Positions 34,273 through 46,645 of a DNA stretch of 64,000 nucleotides are shown one piece after another. The position numbers and the translations under genes are program-made. The DNA is from Datnioides undecimradiatus (taxonomy: Eukaryota > Chordata > Actinopteri > Lobotiformes > Datnioididae). Where the stretch lies: positions 20,197,285-20,261,284 of the forward strand of contig WARS01000036.1 in assembly GCA_008933995.1 (NCBI GenBank), written 5' to 3'. How positions within the stretch are numbered: the first letter of the stretch is position 1; every line of letters starts with the position of its first letter. The notes under the pieces were generated by a model that did no database searches, was not told the DNA's origin, and saw nothing but the letters and a program-made list of their open reading frames with translations.

Positions 34273-35279
34273 GTGGCTTTATCAGGAACCAAACCGGCAC
34301 CATTTGCCTGAACTGGCTGCTTTTACAACCTTCGTGACAGCCTGCCTGTCCGTGCCTCTTCTCCTCTGCCAGATGTCAGCAATTACGTCTGTGAGTGCAG
34401 GGTTATCGCAACTGATAGGCATGATGGGTGAAATGATAAACTATAAGCTCCATATGGTAATAAACCCTAACATCCTGGTGCATCAAAGCGCAGTTTGATA
34501 GAAACATGCATATGTGAAATCATGTCTCGCAAACTATTTTTCATCTGTGATCTAATCATACGGCCCGATGCAGACTGGCACATGCTCCGTGTCTGCATGT
34601 GCATGACATAAAGTCAATGACTATGTGATCATCTTCACAACATGTGCACGGCATGTCTCTGAGCAGCCATCGGTCGGCTTTTACGCGGCCTGTTCTGCTC
34701 TTGAAATACGATTTCTCATTTTAGTGAAAGACCCAACCAGCAGTGGCTTCTTATATTTAAAGAGCATGAATGTAACGCTCCATAAAAAGGGTCTGCAGCA
34801 GCCCGTACAGGGTGTAACTTAATGATCAAGTTACCGTGGTTGCGCGCCGGCTCAGTAACGGCCCGGAGCGTTTTATTTCTTGACGTAAGTCACTCGGATG
34901 TGCGCCGTATATCAGATGTAAGCAGTGCGAACGAAGAGCTACGCTGCCAATGTTGTTCTTCTGCAGGAGGAGGAGCGGAGGATGGATGAGAGGTCGTGAT
35001 GCAAGCGAGGAGTAAAAACACGCAGACTGTTTCTTTTTCCTCTTCTTGCTAAAAGTCTCGGGGACTTGGCGCGGACACCTGCCGCCTGCATTAATCATAA
35101 AGTGTTTATACCCCTCAGCATATGCATGTTCTGTCAGTGTGTGTGGTTAATACGTGTGTGTTCACGGAGCCGCGTGCTGCGCATCTGAGAACTCAAAGTC
35201 GACATTTTCCAGACGGGCACATCTGTCGTCGCCCTCGGAAAGATGACATCGTCCTCTCACACAGGCCGTCTACTCTCCT
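34273..35279. other. non-coding; ATF/CRE-type site
   Basis: TGACGTAAGTCA begins at 34881, a CRE/ATF- or C/EBP-type word in a CpG-containing context (34838-34920). Open frames of 60-90 codons are unrecognised. Otherwise nothing assigned. Confidence 0.45.
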
Positions 35280-35400
35280 CTGATAGTTAATGCCTCATTG
35301 AAAGCCATTTGCTACCCTGTCCTTAATTGTGGCTAATAATCCAATCACACTCTCGGTATCAGTGTGCCAAGCACCATTAAGATAAAATGGGGACATCAAG
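35280..35400. other. compact regulatory-element-like block
   Basis: GATAGTTAATGCCTCATTG, CCTTAATTGTGGCTAATAATCC, CCAATCACACTC and CATTAAGATAAAATGGGG occur within 120 repeat-free bases. They mix homeodomain, CCAAT-box and GATA words, typical of a conserved enhancer core. An AAGG tetranucleotide run (35398-35413) follows. Confidence 0.4.
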
Positions 35401-36813
35401 GAAGGAAGGAAGGCAGACTAATGACATTCACAAGAAAGTGAGCGTTTGGTTCTAGCTGCAGGTCCAGAGTATGACTTTTGAGTTGATATCATTGAGATTT
35501 AACGACCATCAAATAGACACTAACACTTATAACGGACATAAAGTGGACAACTTTCCTTCTATATCCTGGAAATGGTTTTATTAGCTCTTATAGATCACCC
35601 TGCGTCAGACGTCTGACAGGCGGACATTAAACCGCAGCGGTCGACGTCACGCCGTCCACACCGTTTGAGCGTTTTCACATGTGAGCACAGCACCTGCGGC
35701 GGCGCGCTGGTCGGCATCGCTTTTGAGTAATCTGATGTCACCGCGCAGCTGCGGCAGCCCCGAGCGAAAACTAAAAAGACGTCAGGAAAAAAGAAAAAAA
35801 AAAAAAAAGGGAGCTGGCCTTGGAGAGTTTGTTTTGGCTGAGCTCGTTCAAACGGCTCCACCGAACAAATATGAGACCATTACAAAGCTGCTTGGCACCT
35901 CCGCGCTTCTCTTGCCGCTAATGATTTCGGTTGATGTATGCAGCGCTCTGTCCAAAGCAAACACGGCGTTTCAGTCAGGCTGGTGACAGTTGACCACGTT
36001 GCTATAGTGAGAGGACTTTGATGTTCGCCCTGAAACATGTTCGGCAACTGTGTCAAAGCACAAGCTGTCTCAGGCACCCCATAATATGCCTGACGACGGC
36101 GGTACAAATGTGCCTGGGAGATATTGGGGGGCCAGCTCGCCACATTTATTTTTTAACATTTTCTGGGGCCCGCGGAGGAAACTTGAACGTTCTCCAGCTG
36201 AATTAGCATGGACGCGATGCTTCACCCAAACAACAAATGAAGTCCAAATGTAGCCCAGCCCGAATACTAATTTGTCATCCACGGGTGAAGGCAACAAAAT
36301 AATGGGTGCTTTGCAAAGTCGCGCTGTTTGAATACATGTTTCTTTACTGCCTGGGTCTCGCTTGGAGGAGAACGTCTCCGCTGTTCGCTTGTCAGTCTGC
36401 GGCGTGGAGCACAGCTCGTCTGAATTACTCATGAGGTGGACGAGCACGGAGAAGGTGACCCATTTCACTGTTCCAGTTCCTGTGGCCTCTGGTCTCCTCT
36501 GAGTTGGACTCGGTAGCTGCGTTTCCATGCAGCTGGATTAATTCACGTTTTCAATTTGCAAAACAATTTCAAAACAGCTGGATGGACATGCACAGAGGGG
36601 CTGAAGCACAAAAAAAGGCAACTTTCAGCGCAGGTTATTAACATCTGACAGAAAAACTGCAACACCCGTATCTCAGAATAATAATTATTATTATATTAAA
36701 AGTATTCTTAACATGAAAAACATACTGTAAACATATGTTAGAGGTGAAATTGCATGCATTATGCAGTAATTAAATGCTTTAATACATTTAATTACAGCGT
36801 TCGAGCAGTTCAA
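35401..36813. other. non-coding; poly-A run
   Basis: A15 run at 35794-35808. CpG-containing stretch at 35630-35760. The 152-codon minus frame (36070-36528) lacks any domain. No family-level repeat recognised. Confidence 0.5.
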
Positions 36814-37065
36814 TTAGCTTAGCTTAGCATAATGACTGGAAACAGGTGTAAAAGTTAGCCTGGCTCTGTCCAGGAAGACACAAACTGTAGCAGCAAGTTG
36901 TTGCTTTTAACTTTTCTCAGCATCATGAACAAAACAACAAACAAAAGCAGTAAAATTATTGAAATTTCAAGATTCTTGTGGGAGAATTGCTTTTTAGCTT
37001 TGGATAGAACCAAGCTAGCTCATTCAACCTGCTTCTACTCTATATGCTATGCTAAGCTAAGCTAA
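36814..37065. repeat. complete palindromic teleost interspersed repeat
   Basis: Left end (TTAGCTTAGCTTAGCATAA, GACTGGAAACAGG, AGTTAGCCTGGCTCTGTCC) recurs inverted at the right end (TTTGGATAGAACCAAGCTAGC, CCTGCTTCTACTC, ATGCTAAGCTAAGCTAA). The two ends form inverted repeats of about 50-60 bp around a unique core. This is a very common percomorph non-autonomous repeat. It is useful as a marker of the organism group and has no coding capacity. Confidence 0.85.
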
Positions 37066-38345
37066 TCAGCTGCCAGCTCTTTCATTATATGCACATTTTA
37101 GCTGGAGGAAGAAGAAACAGGCGGGCAGGCAGTTATACAAAGGAAGCAGTTGATTAGCAACCTTAAAACAACACAGAGAGAGCTAACGTGACGAACACAT
37201 GAGGGTTCAGACCCTGGACCCTGTATAACAAGATGTTTCCCATCCTCAGGTGGTCTCTAGTCCCTCGCCATGGCCAAGTCCACCTTCAGTTCCTCCTTCT
37301 CCTTTTGGATTTTGGATTTTACTGGTACTGTTTACACCTGAGGCGAGTTGATGCCGCCTCTTCTTCTATACTGTCTTGGGTCGTAGCCTTCGACTCAGCA
37401 GCTGCTATCATAATACTGTCATAATCTTGGTCACAGAGTCTGCAGGAGCCAAAGCAGGTGCTGTATGTACACAGGGTTAGCTTCTGGCAAAAGCAGGGGC
37501 AGGTGAGTGATGAGACACAGGTTGCATCCAAAGACCACGACACACAAGACGACACATCTTTCCTATTTCCATGTAACCACTGACTGGTTTTACACAGCTG
37601 TAATACAGAAACTCTGGAGTGAGGAACGACCCTGTGGCCGTCCATGAAAGTCAAACTAACCTCAACCCTAAATCAAAAGAAAAATGACAAACCCTCCCCT
37701 CTCCCTGACCCCTCCCCCCCGGAGAGACAGCGAGAGATGGTACAGAGCCGAGCATCAATCTGCGTTGCTTGGTTGTCCTTTCCTTTACGCCGTAGTTTGC
37801 ACAGAGCAGCAGAAAATACATTTGAATGTCACCAGAATAAAATATAGATGAGCAGCCAATCACACGGCGAACGCGTGTGCTCGCCAGCAGCTTCCAGTTG
37901 TGCCTGAAAGTCGCCCTGACTTCCGGCGGTTTCACCGCAAGAGGAAAACACACTTTCAGAAAATGCCCCCAAAACCAGGACACATTATTTAATAATTCAT
38001 CCCATTACATTATTCATACCTCAGAGGTAGATTTCCTTGAATGGATCTTGTTGTCTTGTGCTGTAACTACCGCTGTTCTCAGGTGATTTTCACGCCGCAC
38101 GCTAAGCTTTTAAGAGGCGAGTTAATGACATCGGTGGCAGGAAGGAACTTTTTCCTTTTCTGGGGTCTTTATCTGGGCGAAGATCCCGGCTGGTTCCCTC
38201 TCATCCTCTCATTATCGTCTTTTTATGGTTGCTTTCTTTAAGGGCTGTCTGAGACCCACTTGGATGTGTCTCACATAACGGTCACCCATCATCCAGCTTT
38301 TATTCCTCCTCCATTAGGGTAAATGTTTAATTCGTCCTTGTCACA
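37066..38345. other. non-coding, nothing recognised
   Basis: Open frames to 111 codons, none with a domain. 38090-38240 is repeat-free and possibly element-like. No RNA gene. Confidence 0.5.
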
Positions 38346-39579
38346 GTGAGTACATCTAAGGGAGTGTCACCGCGGGCACTCTCGACTCACAATAGCCCGT
38401 TCTTTAAAGGCAGAGAGCCGTCAGTCGCTGTCGTCAGAGGGCCGTCCGGTGCACAGAATGACTTTTCTGGGAGTTTTAGCCGATCTCTGATCTCGTTCAT
38501 CATCTGTCCGGGTGATTGGCGGCCGGTTGCTGTATGTGCGGTGACACCTCTGCCTCGGTCGAGCTACCATTTTACTCTGGGTCACTGTGCGTTGAAGAGA
38601 TTGAATTCTAGTTCAAAGCGGCGCATTCGTTCAACAGCTTGCAGACATCTCAGTCATCGTCGTCCACCGAGGGGAAGTCAGACAAAGTTCAAACCTTTTC
38701 ATGCAACTGCTACACCGCAAGTTCAGGTTCAGACAATGTGAAATCAGTGGGATCCCAACGGATGCAGGGCTGCCGCGCATGATAATCCATCGTTTTGCCC
38801 TGCAGAGCGCGTCACAGACATCAGGGTCACCTCATGTCGTCCTGACAGAGACCGGCATGTTCCAGCAACTGAAGAGCTCGTCTTTTCTTTCCTGCTCATG
38901 CTTCTCTGACATCGAGACAGCAAGGATCACCCACCACCACGGCACCTACTTCCTGCTGACGGTAAACAAGGACAAGCGATGGTCCGAGAGCAATGTGTAG
39001 GTTGTGACGTCGACGGCTTTACACACTCAGACCTCAGTGTTTTAGTAACTGAGACCACTGCCCGAGGATTTCAAACTGGCCTCGCGGCGCTTAGTTTCGT
39101 TGCTGTCTTGATGACTTAAATGAAAAACAGCTGCGCTCAGATGCTTTTAACCAAAAATAGAATCTGATGGGAGGACAAACCCGGGTTTGTGAGAGGGGTA
39201 GAAACCTGAACAGGAGGCGAGAGCGAAGCATTTGGAGAATTTAGCTGCCTCTTCATTTCACAGACAGGACTGGATCACGCCACTCGAGTTACAGTCAGAA
39301 TCCCATCTGGCGAGGCCTCGTCTCCGTCCCGCTGCGATAGGGGTCAGTCGCTCCCTGCTGTTTTCCGAGTGATGCAACTCCGCAACTTCTGCGCGTCCCT
39401 TTTGTGTCAAACGCGTCTGATGTTTGTGACGGATCCTGGATCCTGCACACAACATCTGTGCGTGCCTGTACTTCTTTATTGTGCTCACCATAACGGATTA
39501 AGGGCTTCTGAACCTTCGTGTTGAGCGTGACAGCTCGCGCTGCATCCCGTGCTCTTAGTCGGTGGATGGAGTTTGCTCA
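38346..39579. other. non-coding, unrecognised open frames
   Basis: Two plus-strand frames overlap in part (38346-38741, 131 codons; 38701-39000, 99 codons). Neither has membrane segments, known motifs or convincing codon pattern, so I do not call genes, although this is one of the denser open stretches. Confidence 0.4.
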
Positions 39580-39593
39580 GTTGCCATGGAGAC
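39580..39593. promoter_or_regulatory. RFX X-box-like site (GTTGCCATGGAGAC)
   Basis: Left half GTTGCC perfect, AT spacer, right half GGAGAC differs from RGYAAC at two positions. Weaker than the 25221 site. Confidence 0.35.
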
Positions 39594-40589
39594 GGCTCAC
39601 TTATCATCACGTAGGCTGGGGGGACTGCTAGCACGTGATAACAGGTGACAAGTCCGACGTCTCCATGACCACGGATCATGACGAAAGTGGTAGAAAGTGA
39701 TATTTAAGTGAGGGCTTATTTGTTTAAACAGTCTTCAGGCAAACGATGACACGCTGACCGTCGCTATGACAACCACCTCTAGCTAGCATGGACAACGATG
39801 ACCCTCACGGCAACATCTACTGATGGACAGTATAAAGTGGTGAATGTGTCTTATTAAATCCATCGACTACCTTTAAAAATGACGACCTTGTGACTTTTAC
39901 TTGCAGCCGTGGACTTTCGTCTTCTTTAAATAAGGGTAGTCAATGTTCTTTGTCCAAAATACTTTCATTTTCTGAAATCTGAATGCACTAAATATCAAAC
40001 ATTTCTTCTTATTGTCGCCTCCTTCAGCAGTGAAAGGTTTAGTGCAGTTTAATAAGTTTAATTGTAGAAGCTCACATTGTACAGATGAAGGTTAGCAGAG
40101 ACTCGATGCCATCTGGGACTCTTATTCTAATATAAACTATATATCAGACACAGGTGACAACAATTACATTTTTAATACCTTAATAAAGCACAATTCCCGC
40201 TGTGATGTTGTGTTATGGACCGTAATCAAATACTTACACGCTTTAAATGTGCAGTATGTGAGTGTTTGCTGAGCTGGGTGCTGTGGGATTCACAGGTAAA
40301 CAAGAGTGAAATCCAGACGGCAGAGGACGACTGTATTGAATCCTCATCCTACAGTACTTTGGACAGACTTCCTCCGTCCTGACAGACAAGAAGTATAATT
40401 ATTTGGACCATTCAGCTGATAATAACAGTGTGCATGCTCCTGTGTACAGGCTGAGAGGCTCTGTGGATGCTGTTAGGCATCTTGTCCTCTATGGCAATCC
40501 CCCCAACCTCTGTTTATGTCCAGATCCAACCTGTTTTTCTGTGAGTTGTAAATTACCGGCTGCCACCTGTAATATATGGCAATTTGCTC
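39594..40589. other. non-coding; possible old repeat piece
   Basis: 40245-40265 (TTTAAATGTGCAGTATGTGAG) resembles the start of a common fish repeat beginning 'TTAAAGGTGCAGTGTGTA', too short to be sure. No gene. Confidence 0.4.
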
Positions 40590-40800
40590 CCACATTATTG
40601 TAGGCCGCCACAAGGTCAGTAGCACTTCCTGTGGTACCACTTACTTACTATTCTTCTCTGGTGTTAAACAAAGAGGGCCTATCACACTGTGAATAATGCC
40701 CCGGCTGCCGCACGTATTATCGTGTCTGATGCTGTTATTCTGGTTTAGAGAATCCAATTTATTTGGCCAGCTGAACTGCAACAGACGCCGGCGGGTAAGT
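40590..40800. other. regulatory-element-like block; ETS/RUNX composite word
   Basis: Repeat-free. ACTTCCTGTGGT (from 40624) joins an ETS core and a RUNX core. CCACATTATTGTAGG, GTGAATAATGCC, GTATTATCGTG and CCAATTTATTTGG follow. An exon-like segment with acceptor TTCTGGTTTAG and donor GTAAGT spans 40749-40794 but encodes nothing recognisable. Confidence 0.35.
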
Positions 40801-43699
40801 GGAGATGCCGGACCTATTGAGGACCGGACCTTTTAGCGTGGGACTCAAGACAATAAGCACGGGTGATGTACGACGCCAAAGCGCCGGTCCTCTGCACGAG
40901 CCCTCGTCTTGTCAGTGCAACAAGATTTGCCTCCGTCCTATTTCGCAACATCTGCACTCGAGGACGGCGGCGCTTTAGTCGCATCAGCTCCCCGCGTGCC
41001 GGTTTCTGCAGTATGAGCGCCGTATCGGGAATTCCACAGTCATCGAATGATGTGACGCCACGTTGACGCCGCCTGTGTGTGTGTGTTGCGCTTGATTATG
41101 GGGTGTTTCTACGAGAGATAGAGTCGCTGAAGCAGGAACAGGAAGTTGAGACAAACAGATCGCAGACATATCAGAGAGGTACTAAATGGTTGGAGGTGCA
41201 GAGGCAGACAGAGGAGACGCGGGAGCAAGATGCTTGATTCAGAAAACCTCCTCAGGGTCATAACTTTAATGTTTAGATCCAGGGTAACTTTCACTTTGTA
41301 TCGATCACATATAAATGTCTATAAATGCTCTCAGGAGGCACAGAACACTAATGCAACTTGCCTGAGAAGTTGCAAACAGAATCTTGCTAGTAGCTCCATC
41401 GGCGTATGTCTAATGCTATGTTTGCCAAAAATTACACAAAGACCTGTCAAGTTGTTGCACGCAGCTCCTCTCCATAGCAACATTATACTTCCTGTTTACA
41501 TCCCCCAACTTATGGCAAATGTGGCTCCAAAGGTTTGAAGATGATCATATCCTCATTAGAGGTAAGTGAGAGAACAATAATGTTGCATGACTGTTCTCAA
41601 ATCTGTAAAACTCAGAATGATACTGTCTTAATCTCCACGCACTATTCTCCATCTCATACTCGCTTTATGAGGCCGATGCTGAAACTGTAACACGTTCCCA
41701 CTCCCAGCTCAGCTTGGATTCTCATCTCCTGTGTGAACGTCTTGTGTCAGACCAATAAGACAAACCAGGACATGGATTTTCCTGAGACCTGGTACGAGAA
41801 ATGACACTTGGGCATCACCTCCAGGATCCTGGTTTGACGTATTGGGAGTAGGAATGAACTGAACATTATAATAATCAGCCAAGATTAGTTAGTGTCACCA
41901 ATATATCTGCAGTCAGCAAACATCAGCTGAGTTCAACACCACTCTGTTCCTCACAGCTATTTGACTCCGGGGCCTTTTAACACCTCCCAGTCAAAGACTC
42001 TGGGCTTACTTGGCATTCCCAGGCCACTATCAGCAGATTATCAGGAGTAAGGTAAGCCTATTTACAAAGCGTTAGCCTGTGAGTGTGAGCGTGTATGTGG
42101 GAACATGAACCGGTCCCTGGTCACTCAGATTTGTTGACAGGCTGGAATGGGGGTGCGTTTGATGAAGCTTTTCCCGTGACCTGTCAGGAATGGGATCCCC
42201 TTCCAACTGGGGCAAGACAGACGGGAAGTCCTGTTTGATGTGTCCGCCGTAGGGGAGCGGCGCCTGACGGCCTGGGCCAAAACTGGAACTCTTGTTGTTT
42301 GTGTTTGTCAGTTTTTGATTCCCCACCCAAGGAGAAATGACCCCGTGGGCGAGCTCACGTTTCACGGCCAGAATTCAAACACTTCTGCCCGGGAGACTGG
42401 ACGCCCTCGCCGGAGTAGTGGCCAATTAGGATCAAGTGTCAGCCTGCTGACATGTGAAGGACAGAATGTGCGAGCGGTCGGTCGAACAAGGAGAGGGAGG
42501 TGGTGTCGGTGGTGACAGGCTTTGTCACAGACGTGGAGGAAGGATTTAAAACACATGGCCCGTTTGCCACCAGACGGAAACCTTCACTTCTGTCCGGGCT
42601 GATTGAGTAACGCGCAAACATCTGGCGCTCTGTCTTCCCCCTTTCCCGTCCGTCCTCCCTCGGTTTGTTGAGATTTGAGTTCTGCTTGTTGTAACTGTCT
42701 GCCGGCTGTTTTGGATAACGTCTCAGATTATCTTTGACACAAGTAATTAACTCCATGTCGACCCGGAGCAAATATGGCTGAACCAGTCCCCAGCAGCCCG
42801 ACGCTGCGTCCCACCCTGACTGTATACACTGTAAAAGCTCGGTGTGACTGAGCTGCACCACAGACAGACCACACTTTGATAAGACAAGTGGCCAGGGTGG
42901 AGGACCAGTGTTCCCTTATTTCACACCTATATCATCACAACTTTACGTCAAACTACATCAAATAGCAACGGTGGGAACATAAAGCGCTAAATGTCAAGGC
43001 TGTGCACTCAGTTCATTTCCCTAAAAGTACCATATTGTATTTAAAACACGTGGAGAAGACTCATGAAGCAGAATGGCTCATTTAATCGGAGTGTTTTTTA
43101 TTATTATATTTAATATACTGAGCTGTTTAAGCTACGTTAAGGCATCACGTTCCCCCTGAAATCTGCTGTAATAACACAAAACGTCTGGAGTGGCTATCAC
43201 CCGCTCATGTCTCTTCCTCTGCCCTGTGTTGAGTCAATATTTGGCAACTTTACAACAAACCTGATTCATATTTTGTGACAAAACTGCCACATTTAACTCT
43301 GCAGGTCAGCCTCTCTCCGACAGGCCCGGGTGTTTTGAGTCAGACCAGCTGATTGGATCCCGGCTCAGGTTGAAGCTGGGCAGAGCTTTGTGATGTCACC
43401 AGTCTCCTGGTCCTCATCAGGGTGACAAAGGTGTAGTCAAATGTAGTCCGTGCTGTATGACTTCCTGTTGTCCTACTTCCTGTCTTGTGTTTTCCCACCA
43501 GTTCTCAGCCTGAGCGAGGTCGATTCACTTCCTTTGTTCTCTGATCGTTGAGTTTTCATCCACCCTGTCCTCGTGCTGTTGTGGATTATCTTTATTATTT
43601 TGGACTAAATCTTAATTAAACTGCATCAGGTGCTTCCCTGTGTTTGGGTCCTCCCCCTGTGTCCATGTTGCCCTGTGTGCACCAGCCATGAGGATAAAT
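40801..43699. other. non-coding; CpG-rich start
   Basis: 40801-41070 is CpG-rich (GACGCCAAAGCGCCGG, GGACGGCGGCGC). The rest holds open frames up to 140 codons (42439-42861 minus) without domains. 43080-43140 is AT-rich. No repeat family or RNA gene recognised. Confidence 0.5.
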
Positions 43700-43709
43700 C
43701 TATTTATAG
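43700..43709. promoter_or_regulatory. MEF2 palindromic site CTATTTATAG
   Basis: Perfect match to YTAWWWWTAR on both strands, one of the highest-affinity MEF2 forms. Isolated, so function is uncertain. Confidence 0.35.
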
Positions 43710-44049
43710 CAGATCAGCTTCAGCCAGCAGGACCCACTTTTGGTCACGTTTTAGGCAATTTACAACCCCGACAACCTTCAGTAAAGACAAGCTGTGACAG
43801 CCTGTTCTGTGTGCAGCCTGAGAGGCAGAACTCAGGGCATAAACGGCGAACAGCGCGCTCACTGCAGCTCCGAAAGCTCGACGTTAATAACTCGCCGCGA
43901 CCCGTGGGGGCATATCAACACTTTTAGCAACGTTTTGAAACATGAGAGGGTCCGACCTGTGCCCGCGCTCACAACATCATCAAAACTTGGACGGCCGTCG
44001 TCTGCAGCGCTCCGGCGGACCGGCCCCTCAAGAATGCACATTTGAATGT
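43710..44049. other. CpG-containing non-coding sequence
   Basis: CpG-rich between 43845 and 44010 (CGGCGAACAGCGCGC, AACTCGCCGCGACCCG, GCGCTCCGGCGGACCGGCC). No exon is recognised. Confidence 0.4.
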
Positions 44050-44300
44050 CCGTGCCCATTCCTCGCGTGTTAATCTTGCAATTGGCGCATTGTTAATGGC
44101 GGCGTTTCATTATGTGCGGAACAACCTGCCGACGCTCTCGCTGGCCTCCCTTCCTTTGTCCCCGCCGTGTTTTTCCTCCTGCGCTCGCATTGGCAGCTGT
44201 ATCTTTTAATGAGATCAGACTTCATTAAAGAGGGGCCCTCACAACCTTCCCCAGGTCTTTTTAAACGCAAACGCTTCAATTAGCCGCGGCGCATGGCGGC
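44050..44300. other. regulatory-element-like non-coding block
   Basis: Repeat-free, with TTAATCTTGCAATTGGCGCATTG, GTTAATGGCGGCG, TTTCATTATGTGC, CTTTTAATGAGATCAGAC, CTTCATTAAAGAGG and TTCAATTAGCCGC. The alternation of TAAT-type cores and GC-rich words is typical of deeply conserved developmental elements. Confidence 0.4.
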
Positions 44301-44454
44301 AGATTGGAGTTGTTGGGTACAGGAGGAAGAAGAGAAGGAGAGAAGACGGGAGAAGGTGATCCTAATGAAGCTGGAGTAGTGGGAAAGTCAGGCGTCGGAT
44401 AAATCTTTATTTTCATGTGTGAAACTGTCAGCTGTGTGGAAGTACAGTACCGTG

Positions 44455-44456
<2 letters not shown>

Positions 44457-44497
<41 letters not shown>
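44457..44497. repeat. (TG)20 microsatellite
   Basis: One of the longest uninterrupted dinucleotide runs in the window, about 20 units, and likely polymorphic. Confidence 0.97.
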
Positions 44498-44498
<1 letters not shown>

Positions 44499-44608
44499 GG
44501 CGATGTGTGTATGAGGCATTTACAGTAAAAGCTCCCAGATAGAGTCAGTAGTCCCGCGGAGGCTCTTTCTGTCTTTTGGCACATAAATAAATACTCTGTG
44601 TCTGAAAG

Positions 44609-44622
44609 GTTGTCATGGCAAC
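44609..44622. promoter_or_regulatory. RFX X-box-like site (GTTGTCATGGCAAC)
   Basis: Right half GGCAAC is perfect for RGYAAC. Left half GTTGTC differs from GTNRCC at one base. Correct two-base spacer. A good RFX candidate. Confidence 0.45.
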
Positions 44623-46637
44623 AACATGAGGAAAAACGTCTGCCATGTCACTATGGTGATGGATTCTATGAAGCTTCTGCCACGTCAAGTGCAGACACAT
44701 CTGTGTGAAATGAATACTGCATGAAGCTCGCACGCAGAAAATATATTTGTCATTTGTATTCAGGAACAGTCGAGTGTGCAGCCCAGAGGTTTTTTAGTTT
44801 TTATTCTACACCGTCCTGTGATTTACCTCGGGATCGTGAGCCAGCACTCACAAAGTGTGGATATATATGTGTCCTCTGATGCTCTGATTAAGTCCGCTTC
44901 AGCTCGGACCGTGAAGGCCTGGAGAAGCCGCCCGCTGAAGCCCGAGCGCTCTGGTTTTTAAGATCAGGATGACAAACACAGCCGCGAGGTGCAGCGGCTC
45001 CAGTCAGATCGACAACAAAGCGCCGCGGCTTGGAGACGAGCCCGAGCCGAACTAAAAAGCCCGTGTTGCTCGTTTGCAGGAGGACAGGCGGCGAGTGATG
45101 ATTCAGGCCCGAGGGGGGGCGGGGGGCATTGTCCAAACACTGTCAGAACAGGGGTCGTCCATTTGAAGCTTTGCTGTTTGGACAAAACTCTGTTCTGTTG
45201 TTAATCCTCTTAATCTTTTCAAAGCTGTGGCTCTCTGAAATGACTTGGCAGGTTCTCCCTCGTACAGTAGCGCCCACTTCAACGTGACATCACCGGCGCA
45301 ACTTAAAGGGAAACACGGCTGAATTTCAACTTTCACGGCGTCTATTGATTCTGTGACAGGGCTCCGTTTCATACGTGTGCACGGCAACGTCCACGCTGCC
45401 AGCGCTGTCATGTTGCTACCACAGCCCCGGCAGAGTCTCACAGAGGATGATCTGCTTTGATTCAGATCAGATTAAGATAAATATCCATTTGGACATGCAG
45501 ATTAGCCCAGAAACAGATACTATATAGAACATAAACAACAACATATCATGTTTAATATGTTAGTTTAGTGCTTAAATATGCTGGTAACACTGGCAGATCA
45601 TAGAGACTGTATTTCAGTAATGTAATAACTGGTGTAATCTCTCTATATCAATATTGAACTCATTTGTATTAGGAAATACCTTTCAGGAGGGAGAGCTGAC
45701 CAGCAGCTGCAGGACCACCATCTTTGCTTCACAAAGTGCTTTGAGTTGCCTGAACGTAACGTGACGAGGTTTCACGAGTCAGTGTTCTGCAAAGAGGAGC
45801 AGTCTGCAGGCCTGAAGAAGAAGGTGCAGCAGGTCAGGAGCGTAAACCAGGAGTGTGCATGTTGTGTTCCTGACCTTTGTGAGGTTGTGCAACCTGAATT
45901 TGTCGCAGAGGGTCAAACTGTTAATGCTGAATGACTGATGGGGGGTATCCAAAAGGTTCTGGCTGCACCATGCTGGATTTGGCTTCATAAGACTTCCTCA
46001 TCTGTCCCAAAAATTAAATTCAAGTTGAACGTCCACAGCTGACACAATGGAGGAGATCATCTCTTCCTGGGAGAGGTGTGAGTGCTGGGAGAGGTTCAGG
46101 GCTCTCTTTAAGGGGATGGTGAGCAAACTCACATCAGCTTCTTACTTCCTTATCAAACATTGCATGTTCATGGGAATTACTACACTAAACTGCATTAAAC
46201 GTTCTCCAGAACGCAGTGCATGAAAATTCTGCTTCACTACATTCACATTTTCCTGTCTGCTGTTCGCTGCTGCACGGGCAGCTTGTGTGCACTCGGCTTT
46301 TTTGGCCGCTGCAGCTGGAAGCGATGCACAGACACACACGGCGCAGCCAAACAGAGATACTGTGAGCTGACTTCAGTCTGTCTTCAGTCAATGTGTGACA
46401 ATGAAAATGCTTTAGAGGCAACAGCAAATGAAACGATGTCTATAAAGTCACTTTACAGGAGCCGTTCAGCACCACAGCAACACAGCAGAGCAGCGGCTTG
46501 TTAGTCTTACATTGTTGTATTGTTCTGTTCCCCTCAGCGTCCCCCAGCTTCAGTCTGTGTCCAGGCGATGTGATCAAAGCAGACAATTAAGCACAAATTA
46601 AGAGAGTTTGTATCTATTCACAGCACCGCTGACAGTG
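44623..46637. other. non-coding, nothing assigned
   Basis: Open frames up to 112 codons with no domain (45103-45441 minus). A G-rich patch lies at 45111-45126. An RE1-like left half (TTCAGCACCAC, 46465-46475) lacks its right half. No gene. Confidence 0.5.
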
Positions 46638-46645
46638 ATTTGCAT
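46638..46645 (-). promoter_or_regulatory. POU octamer (ATTTGCAT)
   Basis: Exact octamer within AGTGATTTGCATTGGG. Motif match only. Confidence 0.28.

Noticed and set aside
36070..36528. 152-codon minus-strand open frame
   Set aside because: No motif, no similarity recognised, and overlapped by other open frames. Treated as chance.
46465..46475. Second RE1 (TTCAGCACCAC)
   Set aside because: Only the left half is present. The following bases do not give GGACAGCGCC at the canonical spacing.
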